Made by a program: the position numbers and the translations under genes. DNA of 64,000 bases from Canna indica (taxonomy: Eukaryota > Streptophyta > Magnoliopsida > Zingiberales > Cannaceae): positions 51,511,501 to 51,575,500 of the forward strand of contig CP136898.1 in the NCBI GenBank assembly GCA_034359265.1. The letters are read 5' to 3'. Position 1 is the stretch's first letter. Every line of letters starts with the position of its first letter. The notes under the pieces are model-generated. The model ran no database searches, had not been told where the DNA came from, and saw only the letters and a program-made list of their open reading frames with translations. Below are positions 21,171-32,075 of the stretch, in pieces.

Positions 21171-22322
21171 TATTGTTCAAATACCCACACTAGAAAAGGG
21201 GGGGGGGGGTGAATAGTATTGGGTTAAAGCTATGTTCAATTCGATTCCGAATGCAACCAAATTGATGTGCAACTAATTTACGGTGCTTGACAAGTATGAA
21301 TAGCAAGTAATAGCAATCAAACAAGGCAATACAAACACAAATAATTATAGTGGTTCGGTCAACCGCCTACTCCACTACCTTGGCTCCTCACCAAGGATTT
21401 CTAACCAATACCTTTATAGATAATTTGTTTTCTTTTGAATACAACCGGGGACACGCTTCTCAAACCTAATCACCTAGGCAAAACATAATTCTATAAAGGT
21501 AATCCTAAGGTGTTTAACCTAGCACACCAAGCAAGCTAACAATGGAAACCTAGTTTAATAACAAGGAAAATAACAACAAATGAGCTAAGAATTAAACCAC
21601 ATAAGTGAGCTCCCTTGCAAAGCCTCCAACTCGTCAAGATGTAGAGCTCAAAATGAAGCCGGAGTTGAGGCAGAAAGAATGCTTCGAGTAGATGAACGAT
21701 CGTCGAAGCTTGCATGATGAATTCCACTTAGGAAGGCTCAAAATCAGTCTAAGAGATCTTTAATGAATAGTTATAAAACTTTTAGAGGGTTAGTGAGGGG
21801 TATTTATAACCCCTCACTCGGCAGCTCCACCCAACGAGCATTTTTCTACCCATTGGGGACGCCCGATCGCTTGCCGATCGGTCGTCGATCGATTGATCGA
21901 TCAACCGTCGAGCGACCGAAGGCATTCTGCCAGTTTTGAGCATCTGTCGATCGACCGAATAGCCTTCTATCAATTTTTGGCTTCATTCGGTCGACCGAAC
22001 TTGGGCTAAGACTATTTCTTTGAGTTTTCTTCTTGCGCGCTTCACTTTTGGGTTCTGTTACCACGTTTAGACATGGATAATATTACAATTAGGCTTGGGA
22101 TAAATTTCTAGAGACATATTACATGAATTCTATTTCTAACTCTAGAATTTCTACTCGGACAACAACGGAGCCATTTTTGCCGATTTTTAGTATTTCTTCG
22201 AACGAAGTTCGCGCGCGTATCGAAGCCTCAACCTGAACTCAAACACTTGATAAACTCATTAGAATAAGTTTGTTATCATCAAAATGAAGATGGTGACCAA
22301 GGTTGAAAACCTTAGGCCAACA
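21171..22322 (-). repeat. 5' LTR of the minus-strand Sirevirus
   Basis: It runs from TATTGTTCAAATACCC (TG mutated to TA) to TTAGGCCAACA and aligns with the split 3' LTR. It includes a G-homopolymer at 21,198-21,209 and the palindrome cluster at about 21,860-21,990. Confidence 0.8.
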
Positions 22323-23103
22323 CTCACCAAGAATTTTTAACTAACTCATTTATAGATAATGTGTTTCCCTTTGAATACAAATGCGGACTCATTTCTCAAC
22401 CCTTGAGAATGTCTCAACCTTATTCACCTAGGCAAAACACAAAACTACAAAGGTAACCCAAAGGTGTTTACCCTAGCACACCTAGCAAGCTAACAATTGA
22501 AACCTAGTTTAATAACAAGGAAAATAACAACAAAGGAGCTAAGAATTAAACTGCACAAGTGAGCTCCTTTGCAAAGCCTCCAACTTGTCAAGATGTAGAG
22601 CTCGAAGTGAAGCCGGAGTTGAGGCAGAAAGGATGCTTCGAGTAGATGAATGATCGTCGAAGCTTGCGCGATTAAAATCCACTTGGAAAGGCTTAAAATC
22701 ACTCTAGGAGATCTTCAATGAATGGTTAAAAGGCTCTTAGGAGGTTGGTGCGGGGTATTTATAACCCCTCACTCGGTAGCTCCACCCAATGGGCATTTTT
22801 CTACCCCTTGGGTACGCCTGGTCGCTTGCCGATCAATTGCCGATCGATCGACCGATCGACCGCCGAGCGACCGAAGGCGTTCTACCGCTTTCAGGTAACA
22901 TTCGGTCGACCGACTAATCGACCAAATTGGCTACTACTAGATTTTGACCTCATTCGGTCGACCGAACCTGGGCTGAGGCTATTTTTTCTAGCTTTCTTCT
23001 TACGTGCTTTGTTTCCATGTTTCGCTACCAATTTTGGACTTGGATAACATTACAATTTATCTTAGGATATATATATACTTAGAGTCATATTACATGAAAT
23101 CTA
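22323..23103 (-). repeat. Truncated Sirevirus LTR fragment
   Basis: Starting abruptly at CTCACCAAGAATTTTT, it matches the same LTR family from about 245 bp inside (compare 13,788 onward). It runs to about 23,103, where copia LTR sequence begins. Its direct contact with a complete LTR of the same family suggests recombination or insertion next to an older copy. Confidence 0.65.
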
Positions 23104-23104
23104 T

Positions 23105-23542
23105 GAAAGAAATAGTGGCCCTAGCGTCATTTGTCTGGTATTACTGGGCATGGGGAAGCATTCATGAAGGTATGTGAGCAACCAACATCGAATTAGTTAC
23201 TCCTAGTGAGAGGAGATAATGTCTTATGTGTCCCTACAAGTGTAGACTTGGGAATCTCTGGCTAAAGTAGACATGAAAGTCAGGAAGATATTTCTGGCGT
23301 TTCATTATTAAGATGACATCTTGGCGGGTGGAATACATATGAATCGGTATTAGGGTTTGACACTTCTTTCGTACCCTAGCTGACTTCGAGATGTTGTAAC
23401 CGAGGGATTTAGTTGCACGGTAACTAATCACCATACGGCATTCAATCCCTATAGATTGAACCTCATACTATCGAGTAGTCATGACACGTTGATTGAAGTC
23501 AATCTTGCTAGACGTCAATCTTGACTTATGAGTGAAGTCTCT
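23105..23542 (+). repeat. Copia LTR fragment, left arm of an inverted pair
   Basis: TTACTGGGCATGGGG through GTCATGACACGTTG matches the copia LTR at 51,260-51,660 in the same orientation. It is the inverted counterpart of 23,558-23,935. The arm carries a 16-bp extra copy of GAAGTCAATCTTG-like sequence near 23,492. Confidence 0.7.
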
Positions 23543-23557
23543 ACAAATAGTGGGGGC

Positions 23558-24476
23558 AATCAAGATTGATGTCTAGCAACGTGTCATGACTACCCGGGTA
23601 GTGTGAGGTTCAATCTATAGGGATCGAACACCCTTCAGTGATTAGTTACCGTGCAACTAAATCCCTCGGTTACAACGTCCCAAAGTCGGCTAGGGTACAG
23701 AAGAATTGTCAAACCCTAATATCGATTCATATATATTCCACCCGCCAAGATGTCATCTCAATAATGAAACATCATAAATATCTTCCTGACTATCATGTCT
23801 ACTCTGGCCAGAGATTCCCGAGTCGACACTTGCAGGGACACATAGGATATTATCTCCTTTCACTAGGAGTAACTAATTTCATGTTGGTTGCTCACATACC
23901 TCCATGAATGCTTTCCCATGCCTAGTAATACCCAGCACATGATGCTGAGAGCCACGTAGGGATAGAACCAAAGCAATGGGTCATCACCCACAAGATAACC
24001 ATGACAACCTCAGGTCCAAGGACTGCTTGCACCTACTATCACCCGGGGAACATTCTATTAACACTCATGTAAGGATTCCATTTTGTGTTCCTTGTGTAGG
24101 TATGTTCAGTGAACTCATTCCCTAATAAGCACCTACACTTGTACATTAATGACGGGTCATAGGTAACCGTGATATCAGCTACCCCTTATCGTATAGGACA
24201 TGTACCAAGTGCACTAGTCTATTTGGAATCACTGATCCCCTAATTGGTGATCCCACGACTAAGAACATTTAGAACATAGGCATCTGGATTCCAAGTCTCA
24301 CTAGCATGATCTCATTATGGCCTCGGAAATATTTGCCCAGGTTTATGGGGTTCATCATAATTTTTATGAATAAATATGCAGCATATGACGAAAAAGTTGC
24401 CTCATTAAGTTGATTAACCTTGAATAGTCCCTAAACACATCGACATGTGATTGACTCAAGGGCACTATTCCTTTCA
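23558..24476 (-). repeat. Copia LTR fragment, right arm, reaching the LTR start
   Basis: Reversed relative to the left arm, it carries the first 900 bp or so of the LTR. Its outer end, GGGCACTATTCCTTTCA at 24,476, is the reverse complement of the TGAAAGGAATAGTGCCC LTR start seen at 49,762. It borders Tat integrase sequence. Confidence 0.7.
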
Positions 24477-25217
24477 CTATCTACAATTGTGACTAACAAA
24501 GTTGAGAAGTTTGTTTGGAAAAACATCATATGCATGTATGGAATACCACGTGAGCTCGTCAATGACAACGTAACACAATTCATGGATTGTTGATTTCAAG
24601 AGTTCTACTCAGACCTCAGCACCATAGTTATTTTCGTCTGTTAAGCACCCACAGACAAATGGCCTGGTTGAGGCAAACAAGGTCATTCTAACGGGATTAA
24701 AGAAGAAGCTCGACCGGGTCAAGCGATACTGGGTCAAAGAGCTACCCGAAGTACTCTGGAGTTACAACACAACTACCCAATCATCGACCTTGGCGACCCC
24801 TTACCGGCTCATCTATGGAGCAGAGGCCATGATCCATGTTGAAATCGCATAGCCCAATCTTCACGAAATTACCTTCGATGAACACGACAACGCTGAAGCT
24901 CGTGTCGCCAAGCTCGATCTTATTGAAGAAGAATGAGAGCTCGCCAAAATCAGAGAAGAAGCAATGAAACTTAAGATTGCTCAAAAGTACGACAAACGCG
25001 TCAGGCCCAGAAATTTTACAAAAGAATATCTCGTTCTCCAAAAGATCGAACCACAAAGAAAACTAGCCAGAGAAGGCAAGCTTGCTCCAAACTGGGATGG
25101 CCCCTATCGGATCATAGAGGTCCTCGGAAATGGTGCTTACAGAATTGCCAAGCTCTTCGGATGAGAACTTCTACGATACTGGAACGCAGCCTCTCTACGG
25201 GCCTACTACAGCTAAGG
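24477..25217 (+). pseudogene. Tat-type Ty3/gypsy integrase remnant (plus-strand element)
   Basis: The frame opens TIVTNKVEKFVWKNI and then IPRELVNDN, holding the second catalytic Asp. After a frame change come HPQTNGLVEANK with the catalytic Glu, then KELPEVLWSYN and YGAEAM. Stops interrupt the region, but 24,964-25,161 is open and reaches the C-terminal domain (WDGPYRIIEVLGNGAYRI). It corresponds to the minus-strand copy at 11,525-12,146 and shows more of the core. The element's 5' part is missing, displaced by the nested block to the left. Confidence 0.85.
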
Positions 25218-25582
25218 TTCCACTTGTAATATCCTAGATATTTTAATTATATTTTCCTCCTATGGTTTATGTTTGCCAATCGTGCGGACTAGTCCGAGGT
25301 CGAGCCGAGTTGACTCATGGTCCGGAGCGAGCTTACGAGCTCGGGTAAGTAAGAATATGAATATGAAAATTTTGTTTGCAGATAAATTTATTTAATTTCA
25401 TGTTGTGTGCATGATTATTTAATTATGTTGCATGTGGACGTGCATGTGTATTGGGTGTTTATATTTATTTATGGAATTAATTTGAGAGTAATTAAGTTAA
25501 TGTAAGTTAGCGGGTTTGGATTCGGCTTGAGCCGGATGCGGGTTGGATAACGAGTTTAGAATATTTAGGGATGAGGAGGGAG

Positions 25583-25589
25583 TATAAAA
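25583..25589 (+). promoter_or_regulatory. TATA box of the 2.86-kb solo LTR
   Basis: TATAAAA in the context GGGAGTATAAAACCCCCTCC lies about 360 bp from the LTR start, the expected promoter position for a long chromovirus LTR. Confidence 0.6.
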
Positions 25590-25727
25590 CCCCCTCCCCT
25601 TGGCTTGTGGCTCCCTATTTGGAGTTGCACAAGCCAATTGAAGAGAGGAGCAGCCGCCAGCCACCCCTCTCTCCTCTTCTTCTTCCTTGGAGCCGCCGCC
25701 CTTGAGCCAACCGCCGAGCCCCTCTCC

Positions 25728-25730
<3 letters not shown>

Positions 25731-25776
<46 letters not shown>
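25731..25776. repeat. (CT)n microsatellite
   Basis: About 46 bases of uninterrupted CT dinucleotide lie within the presumed 5' untranslated part of the solo LTR, downstream of the TATA box. Confidence 0.95.
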
Positions 25777-25779
<3 letters not shown>

Positions 25780-26969
25780 CCCTTCTCCTTGGAGCCAAGC
25801 TAACGGCTTGGGTGGAGCCGCCGCCCTTCTTGTAGAGGAGCCGCCGCCCTTGTTGAGCCGAGCCGCCCCCTTGAGGCCGGATTCAGAGGCCGCCGATTTA
25901 GAGTTACTCGTATTCCTTCTTCCTAGATCAAGGTGAGTGGTTTTACCCCTCCTTCTCGGGTTTCCTTCGGGTTCTTGAAGTCGTTTTTAAAGGCTTGGAT
26001 GATTTGATTTGTTTTCTGATGAACTCTCGATTTATCGTTGATCTTTTGTGTGCCATGTTTGAGGAGGCCCTAAACCTTCCCCTATGTGGCTCGGCAGCCC
26101 TAGGAGAAAAGGGGTGCCCTCCAAATGTTCGATGAAATGCCTAAATGAAAGGATGAAGATTTTCTTGTCTTCTATAAATTAATTTGATCATCAATCTTGA
26201 TGTTTATAAATTTAAATGCAGGATTTAAAAAGGGGTTTGATTTTGGAGGCATGAGAGTTCTTGGTTTAAATTCTTGAATATAAAGGCAAGTTCTTGATTA
26301 AGGAGAGTGGTGATGCTTGTTATTCTTGTTTATTAAGCATGGTTTATGTGAGATTTATCTTGATGATTACAAATATGATGTGATGGTAATTAGGGAGTTA
26401 ATTTATGTGAATTTTTGGATTTAATTTTATGATATGCTGAAAATTCAATATTGCTGGAATTTCATGCTGAGATGATGAATCTGTGCTATTTTTGTAATAT
26501 TTGTTGTGGTGTTTGTATTTCTCAGAACATAGTCGTGTAACCTATCATTTTGACCAGAAAATATAGTTTGAAAACATAGGACACACTCTGGAGATCAGAT
26601 TCAGATTAGATATATCCTTTTCGGGCAGAACAATAAGCTAAAACAAAACTCTAAAATAAAATCCTAAACTTGGTGATCTAAATTTTAATTGCATAATTAA
26701 GATTGGGCAAAGGGTCAGCATAATCTGTTATGAACCAATAAATAAAGTTTTGCATGAAATAAAACCACATGGGTTCATGACATTACGGGTCTAGGGAATG
26801 GGGTCGGGTATTGGAGTGTTGAGACGCTTTCCAATAGGGACACCCCTAGGACATCGTAGGAGAGACTTGACTTAGGTCATGTTGTGTCATATCTTTAGGA
26901 ATGACGGAGAGGCTCGTGGAGGAGCCGGATTGCGGGCTAGGCCCGAGAGATTGGATGGCTAATTCCCAA

Positions 26970-27430
26970 TCTGAGGAACAAGTTCGGTTGAGCAAATCCT
27001 GATTGTTCCGGTTTGGTCTCGTGGAATAAGTTCGGAGGGCCTACCTGATTATTCCTGAGGTGCTTTTAAATAGGTAAATTCGGATGGGCGAATCTCGATT
27101 ACTCATACGTTATTTATTGGAACAAGTTCAGATGAGCAAATCCCGATTGTTCTGGTTTAGCCTCGTGGGATAAGTTCAGAGGGCCTGCCCAATTATCCCC
27201 GAGATGGTTTAAGGAATAAGTTCGGAGGGCCTATCTGATTATTCCTGTGATATCATAGAGGAGTAAGTTCGGAGGGCCTACCCGATTACTCTTGTGATAT
27301 CTTAAATGGGCAAGTTCGGATGGGCGAATCCCGATTGTCCCTACGCGTCTCGTGAAGCAAGTTTGGAGGGCCTTCCCGATTGCTCCCGAGTTTCTTTGTA
27401 CTATGATAAGTTCGGAGGGCCTTCCCGATA
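26970..27430 (+). repeat. Diverged tandem repeat of about 48 bp inside the solo LTR
   Basis: Variants of AAGTTCGGAGGGCCTACCYGATTAYTCC recur about ten times, with starts near 26,981, 27,009, 27,069, 27,123, 27,170, 27,215, 27,265, 27,311, 27,359 and 27,409. Two alternating subtypes are visible: GGATGGGCGAATCYCGATT and GGAGGGCCTRCCYGATT. Unit spacing varies from 28 to 60 bp. Confidence 0.7.
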
Positions 27431-28084
27431 TCCTAGTATGTGTTGTTGCCTTAGGGCATGGTAGGCTTAGACCTGTTGTTCTTCACCGTTTGGGTGTTGG
27501 CTGCCTACCGGCAAGTGGTGGCCGGATGACCTGTTAGCATGCCACTCCCTTGTGATATTTTCCTGCTTGAGTCAGGAGTTTTACCTTATGCATTCTATTA
27601 TGTGATGTTTTTCTTGTGAGGATTGGTAACCGCTCACTGAGTTCTTTGAACTCACCCGTTGTCGTTGTTTTATTTTGTAGAGCCTGACTGGTGAGGTGGG
27701 CTGGAGCACTTGGCACAGTTGGAGGGCAGAGGAGCCACATGATTTCAAAGCAGTCCCAGTTAGGAGTCGTAGTCGAGTTTGTAGTAGGTTGTCATGCACT
27801 TTTGTTTTGGTATTTGGAGTTGTAGTCCCGTGGGGATATTCATGTTTTATTAAAATTTTATCTATTAAAAGAATTGTTGCTCTTCGATTTATTTATTTCC
27901 ACACTTGAGATATTTATTTAAAACCTTGCTATTTTGAAATGAAAATATGTTTTGATTCTTTTATTTATTAAAAGCTGTTGTTTATTACGCTATCTTATGA
28001 TGTTGGTATGTGCATGAGTTAGGCTGCGGGGTATAGGCACATATACCATGGCCAGTCACATGACCCTGTATTTAGGGTGGGACA

Positions 28085-29180
28085 CCACCCTTAAATTATA
28101 TCAAGGCTGGAGTACTCCTTTCCCTACTTAGCAGTTTTTCCAACTAGATTTTCCCCATGAAAGCTTTTAACGAGGCTCCACCATGTGTAGGCCAAGCTTA
28201 ACTCTCGGTGGGATAAGATGTATCTTTATAATATTTCACAATGAAATTACTTTTTATATTCTGCACATTTCTTTTGTGTCTAACATCACTTGCAGTTATT
28301 TGCATACTTTGTAGGAGGAATTTACACGGTCTCACAAGTGGCCCTTGACCCACGTGACGCGTCGTTCTTCCTCGGCAAATCTTCCCTACTCTCGGCGTTA
28401 CCAAGCGCTTAAGCAATCGAGACTTGGTCTCACGGGCACTCATTGGCCTCAGCGCCCCATTCAGCGACTAGAACTCGGTTTTCACCAGTCTGGCTCGTCG
28501 GCCTCAGTGCCTATCTCAGGTTCCTACGTCCTCAACGACCCCAAGCGCGCTTCTCCCGAGCTCGATTTTCACCGAGTCTGGTCCTCTAGCCTAAATGTGG
28601 TATTCGGCTTAGCCCGACACTCTTTAAATGAGCAACAAGACCCCAAGCGTGCTTCTCGCGAGATCGGTTTTCACTGAGTTTGGTCCTCGGCCCTACATGT
28701 GGCCTCTTGCTAAGCCCGGCATGCTTTAAATGAGCAACACGGCCCCAAGCGCGCTTCTCGCGAACTCAGTTTTCATCGAGTTTGGTCATCGATTCCCATA
28801 GCCACTACTTTTAGTCTCAGAGCCCTTACACAACACTTCGCCCATGGTTCCGCCTCATGCTCCTCGGCGAGCTTGGCTCTCGAGCGCGGTCCTTGACCTC
28901 CAAAAACACCACCTCCGACCACAGCGCCCTTATGCGACTAGGACTCGATTTTCACCGATCCAGCTCGTTGGCCATCCCGCCGCTATGTTTGACTCAAGCG
29001 CCTTACCCACAAACATTAGATAGGTAACACCAAGTTTAGATATTATTCTAACCAAGACATGCAGATAACAAAGCTTCCACAAATAAAAGAGCCGATCAAA
29101 CCTGGTAAAGAAACACAACATGGATGAATACATAAGGCATCTTTTTCATTCATAAAGTCCTAAAGGAGATATTTTACACT
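28085..29180 (+). other. 3' UTR of the plus-strand Tat element with 102-bp tandem repeats
   Basis: It continues the Tat element after the solo LTR. CCCCAAGCGCGCTTCTC cores at 28,539, 28,641 and 28,743 give an exact 102-bp period; the third unit is partial. It is the inverted homologue of 3483-2990. No coding frame is convincing. Confidence 0.7.
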
Positions 29181-30142
29181 TACAAACCCTTGGAGGGAAA
29201 TTTACAAAGGAAAACAAAACCACAAAGGTACAACTCCCAAGGAGCACAACATATAAAAGACGTCCCCCTTAAGGAATCTAGTAAACGCTCTGACCAGTAG
29301 CCCCCATTACCAGGATTCCCGCAGCCCAGGGTTGGAGGATGGGGAGAAAAGGAATTCAAAGCATCGAGACGACAAGCTAAGAACCACGGACAAAGTTCCA
29401 GCCAGCACGATGCCTCCCTCGATGCCTGAAACCACACTTGGAACTCCTTCTCTCGCCTCCATCTTTTAAGCCCGATGGTACAAACCCACGACGAATGATG
29501 AACCCTTCGTTAGCAAAATAAGAGCAAACCCCGGAGGGATGGTAATCTTCGAAACCTCCCACTCCATGCTTCATAGTACACACAATACCCAGGGGGCTAT
29601 TTATAGACCCAAAAAACCGCCTCTTCAAGGGGCAGTTCTTTCGCAAGCGGAATCACGTCCCTTCACTACTGGCGTTCAGACGCCTCAGAAACCACATACT
29701 AAGTTTTTATTCATAAATTGCTCCCCTGCCAAGTTATATCTACCACACAGGTGATAAATATCTGGATGAGCTAACACAAATATCACATCCAACCCAAACA
29801 TTGAAGAAATGCATAAAAAGTTATGCACCCACCACGTGATTAGCCGAGGTCAAAAAGTCGATATCACTTAGACTCCGACCGAGCTCGGGGGTTATGGACG
29901 GGACTAGAACTATTGGGCCCGGTCGGACCAGACCCAACGACGCCCCATAATTTGCCTCAAGCCGAACTAAGCATGCCCCGCTCGGGGGCTCCGCCCAGCC
30001 ACACTCTTGGACTAGACTCGAGCTGGACCAAACGGCTCCACACGACGATCCCATCAGGTCATAAATGGACATCCACATCCTTCCTTATCATGAGGGATAC
30101 ACCATTACGAGCCCGCCATCTCCGGGATCATCCTCGACCCAT
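29180..30142 (+). repeat. 3' end and truncated 3' LTR of the plus-strand Tat element
   Basis: 29,180-29,720 matches 2370-2950 reversed. 29,752-30,142 matches the Tat LTR and stops at ATCCTCGACCCA, about 170 bp short of the LTR end seen in the other copies. The last bases adjoin gag of the outer element on the opposite strand. Confidence 0.65.
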
Positions 30143-30900
30143 TATGAGGCTTCATCACTTGGAACTTGTCTTTGATGTTCTGTGTGACGGCCTTTCTATC
30201 CTCATGGAGTTCTTCCATCTCTATGAAGCTTGTGGTCTTCTCCTGGAACTCGACCATATCGTTGGGCTTTATCAGGGCGATCTGGTCAGCGAAGTATCCA
30301 GGTTTCAACCCATATTTGATGGAGTAAAGCTCGACTCAGGAGTTGAGATTCGGGATTTCAGCAGCTGTAGCCTAAAACTTGTGTATGTATTCTCTTAGGG
30401 GTTCATGTTGCCCTTGTCTGACGTAGTGGAGAGCATCCTCTATTTTGTAGTAGACCCGAGATGAGGAAAATTGATTAAGGAAGGAGCGGGAGAGAAGCGA
30501 ACCACTGCAAAGCGATTTTCTATAAGAAAGTCAGAAAAGCTCTACAGAGAGTAAGGTTGGTTGCTATGTTGTAGAGCATCATGGTCCTAAACATTGTCAA
30601 GTGTATTGTAGGGTCACTCATACCATCGTAGGGTGTCAGAGTGGTCAGAAACTTGCACTTGGGTGGAAGGCTCGTTGCTATGATGTGCTCGGCGAAGGGT
30701 CTCGCATCGATAGGGAGGGCAGTTGCGACCTTCATGGCCTTGGAATCATCCTCTCTTCCTTGACGGGTGTGCTAGAGGTCTCATCTCAGAAGATGAAAAG
30801 CGAAAAGCGGTCTCCTCCTTTTTAAGCAGTTTCTTTCTTCATGTTCTGAGCGGCAGTGCTCGTGATCGTTCAGGAGTTATTCCCGGGACTGCATCAACAT
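30143..30900 (-). pseudogene. Tat-type Ty3/gypsy gag remnant
   Basis: The minus-strand frame at 30,735-30,520 reads ATSLPPKCKFLTTLTPYDGM then SDPTIHLTMFRTMM and CRAF. This is the PPxFK...YDGxxDPxxHLxxF pattern of the gypsy retrotransposon gag domain. A further stretch at 30,308-30,105 (FIEMEEL region) continues it. Frames are broken by stops, and the first part toward the leader (30,900-31,190) is hard to read. It belongs to the outer element, whose protease lies at 12,560. Confidence 0.75.
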
Positions 30901-31189
30901 CTTGACCTGGACTGCTAACTAATGGTTCTCCACCTCTAGATCGTTTATCCGATGCTGGGATGCTTCTGGGGGAAGTTTGGTTGGTGCTGGAGTGCCGCTC
31001 CTCACTATTTCAACGTCACTAGGTTGCGTATGATCATCGCCGTCGGGGTGCTACTGTTGGCATGCAATGGCGGTCACTTGGCTCCGGGTTCCAATCATTG
31101 TGGGGGAGGTAAGCTTTACTCGGCCCCACGATAAGTGACAAATGTTCATGCTTGAGGATCAGAGTAGTTCGGCCCAACTCAGGGGGGGC

Positions 31190-31550
31190 TGTAAAAGACA
31201 CTTCGACACTCAAGTTAGTAGGTCTCCAAGGTGGAGGTAATGAAAATGAAACTTAGATTACCTAAGGCAAGTCGTGTCTGTATTTATTACAGGTGGAGGT
31301 GATAACGGTGCCCGACAATCTCGCGGGGATATTACTCAAATTGGGTCAAGGCTGATCCCGGAGATGGCGAGTCTGTAATGGCGTATTCCTTGTTATAATG
31401 AACAATGTGGATGTTCTTGTATGGTCGAATGGAGCCCCTGGGCGGAGCCATTCGATCTGGCTCGAGTCAAGTTTAGGAGTATAACCGGGTGGAGCCCCCG
31501 GGCGAAGCCGTCTAGTCTTGGCTCGATTTGAGTTGTAGGGCGCTGCTGGG
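31190..31550 (-). repeat. 5' LTR of the outer Tat element (U5 side)
   Basis: On the minus strand it ends GTGTCTTTTACA at 31,190, then the leader GCCCCCCCTGAG. It matches 1630-1990. The LTR is interrupted at 31,550 by a hAT element and resumes for 26 bases at 33,477-33,502. Confidence 0.7.
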
Positions 31551-31865
31551 TAGAGGTGGCAATGGGTCGGGCCCGCCCGTGGGTGGCTCGGGCCCGGCCC
31601 GACTCTGGGCCGTGCCTGACCCGACCCGAAGAATTTTGGGTCGGGTCGGGCCGGGCATGACCCGCCTGTGCCCAAGGGGGGGGGAGGGCTGGGCTCACCC
31701 TTTGGGCACGTGGGTCGTGCCAAGCCCGGCATGAGCCCGGGCCTGCTCCTGCACCCGTAGGCTAGGCTGACGCCACTTAGGCCTAGCCTGGTGTGCACTT
31801 GGTCTTTTGTGCTAGGCTTGAGGGGTAACTACTTTATTTAATAAAATTGTATATATACATATAAA

Positions 31866-31940
31866 GACTATTGGTGTGATGGTTAGTTCACCACAAAAAA
31901 CCTAAAGGTCGATGGTTTGAGTCTCATCGCTGGCCTTTAA
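31866..31940 (+). other. Possible tRNA-derived fragment
   Basis: GTGTGATGGTTAGTTCAC resembles a D-arm/A box, and GATGGTTTGAGTCTCATC resembles a T-arm/B box with a pairing stem, about the right distance apart. No acceptor stem is seen. It may be a relic SINE head or tRNA pseudogene captured by the hAT element. Confidence 0.25.
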
Positions 31941-32075
31941 TAACTTATTTTGATAATTCGGGTTGGCCCAAGGCCGACCCGAGCCCAGCCCAAGCCCGAA
32001 GGGGGGGCTCAGGCCTGAGCTGGGCCTCCCCTTTGAGTGGTCAGGCCGTGTTAAGAATAGCCTGGAGGTGGCCGG

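Larger units (their letters stand above)
13543..22322 (-). mobile_element. Minus-strand gag-only Sirevirus with nested insertions
   Basis: The order from right to left is 5' LTR (22,322-21,171), PBS (21,168-21,153), gag pseudogene (21,113-17,855), non-coding interior, multiplied polypurine tracts (about 16,590-16,375) and 3' LTR (16,374-15,983 plus 14,363-13,543). A Sirevirus solo LTR splits gag, and another deleted Sirevirus splits the 3' LTR. As in the plus-strand element, gag ends right after an IWVPK motif and no pol follows; only about 1.5 kb of non-coding DNA lies between gag and the 3' LTR. Flanking 5-mers (ACTGG and CTCAC) do not match, so one end was probably rearranged. A related LTR fragment abuts the right end. 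Confidence 0.75.
25225..28084 (+). repeat. 2.86-kb solo LTR, chromovirus-like
   Basis: It starts TGTAATATCCTAG and ends GGGTGGGACA. The flanks are CCACT (25,220-25,224) and CCACC (28,085-28,089). Joining the flanks restores Tat 3' UTR sequence, because the minus-strand Tat copy reads through this place without interruption. TATAAAAC at 25,583 lies about 360 bp in, followed by a (CT)n run and a long R region. Start and end sequences and great length suggest a Tekay/Del-like chromovirus. There is no internal region, hence a solo LTR. Confidence 0.75.

Noticed and set aside
13538..22327. Target duplication for the minus-strand Sirevirus
   Set aside because: ACTGG and CTCAC do not match even allowing transitions; borders are clear, so a rearrangement is more likely.
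30601..31134. Plus-strand frames of 60-74 codons over the gag remnant
   Set aside because: They are shadows of the minus-strand Tat gag and leader, which show real gypsy gag motifs.
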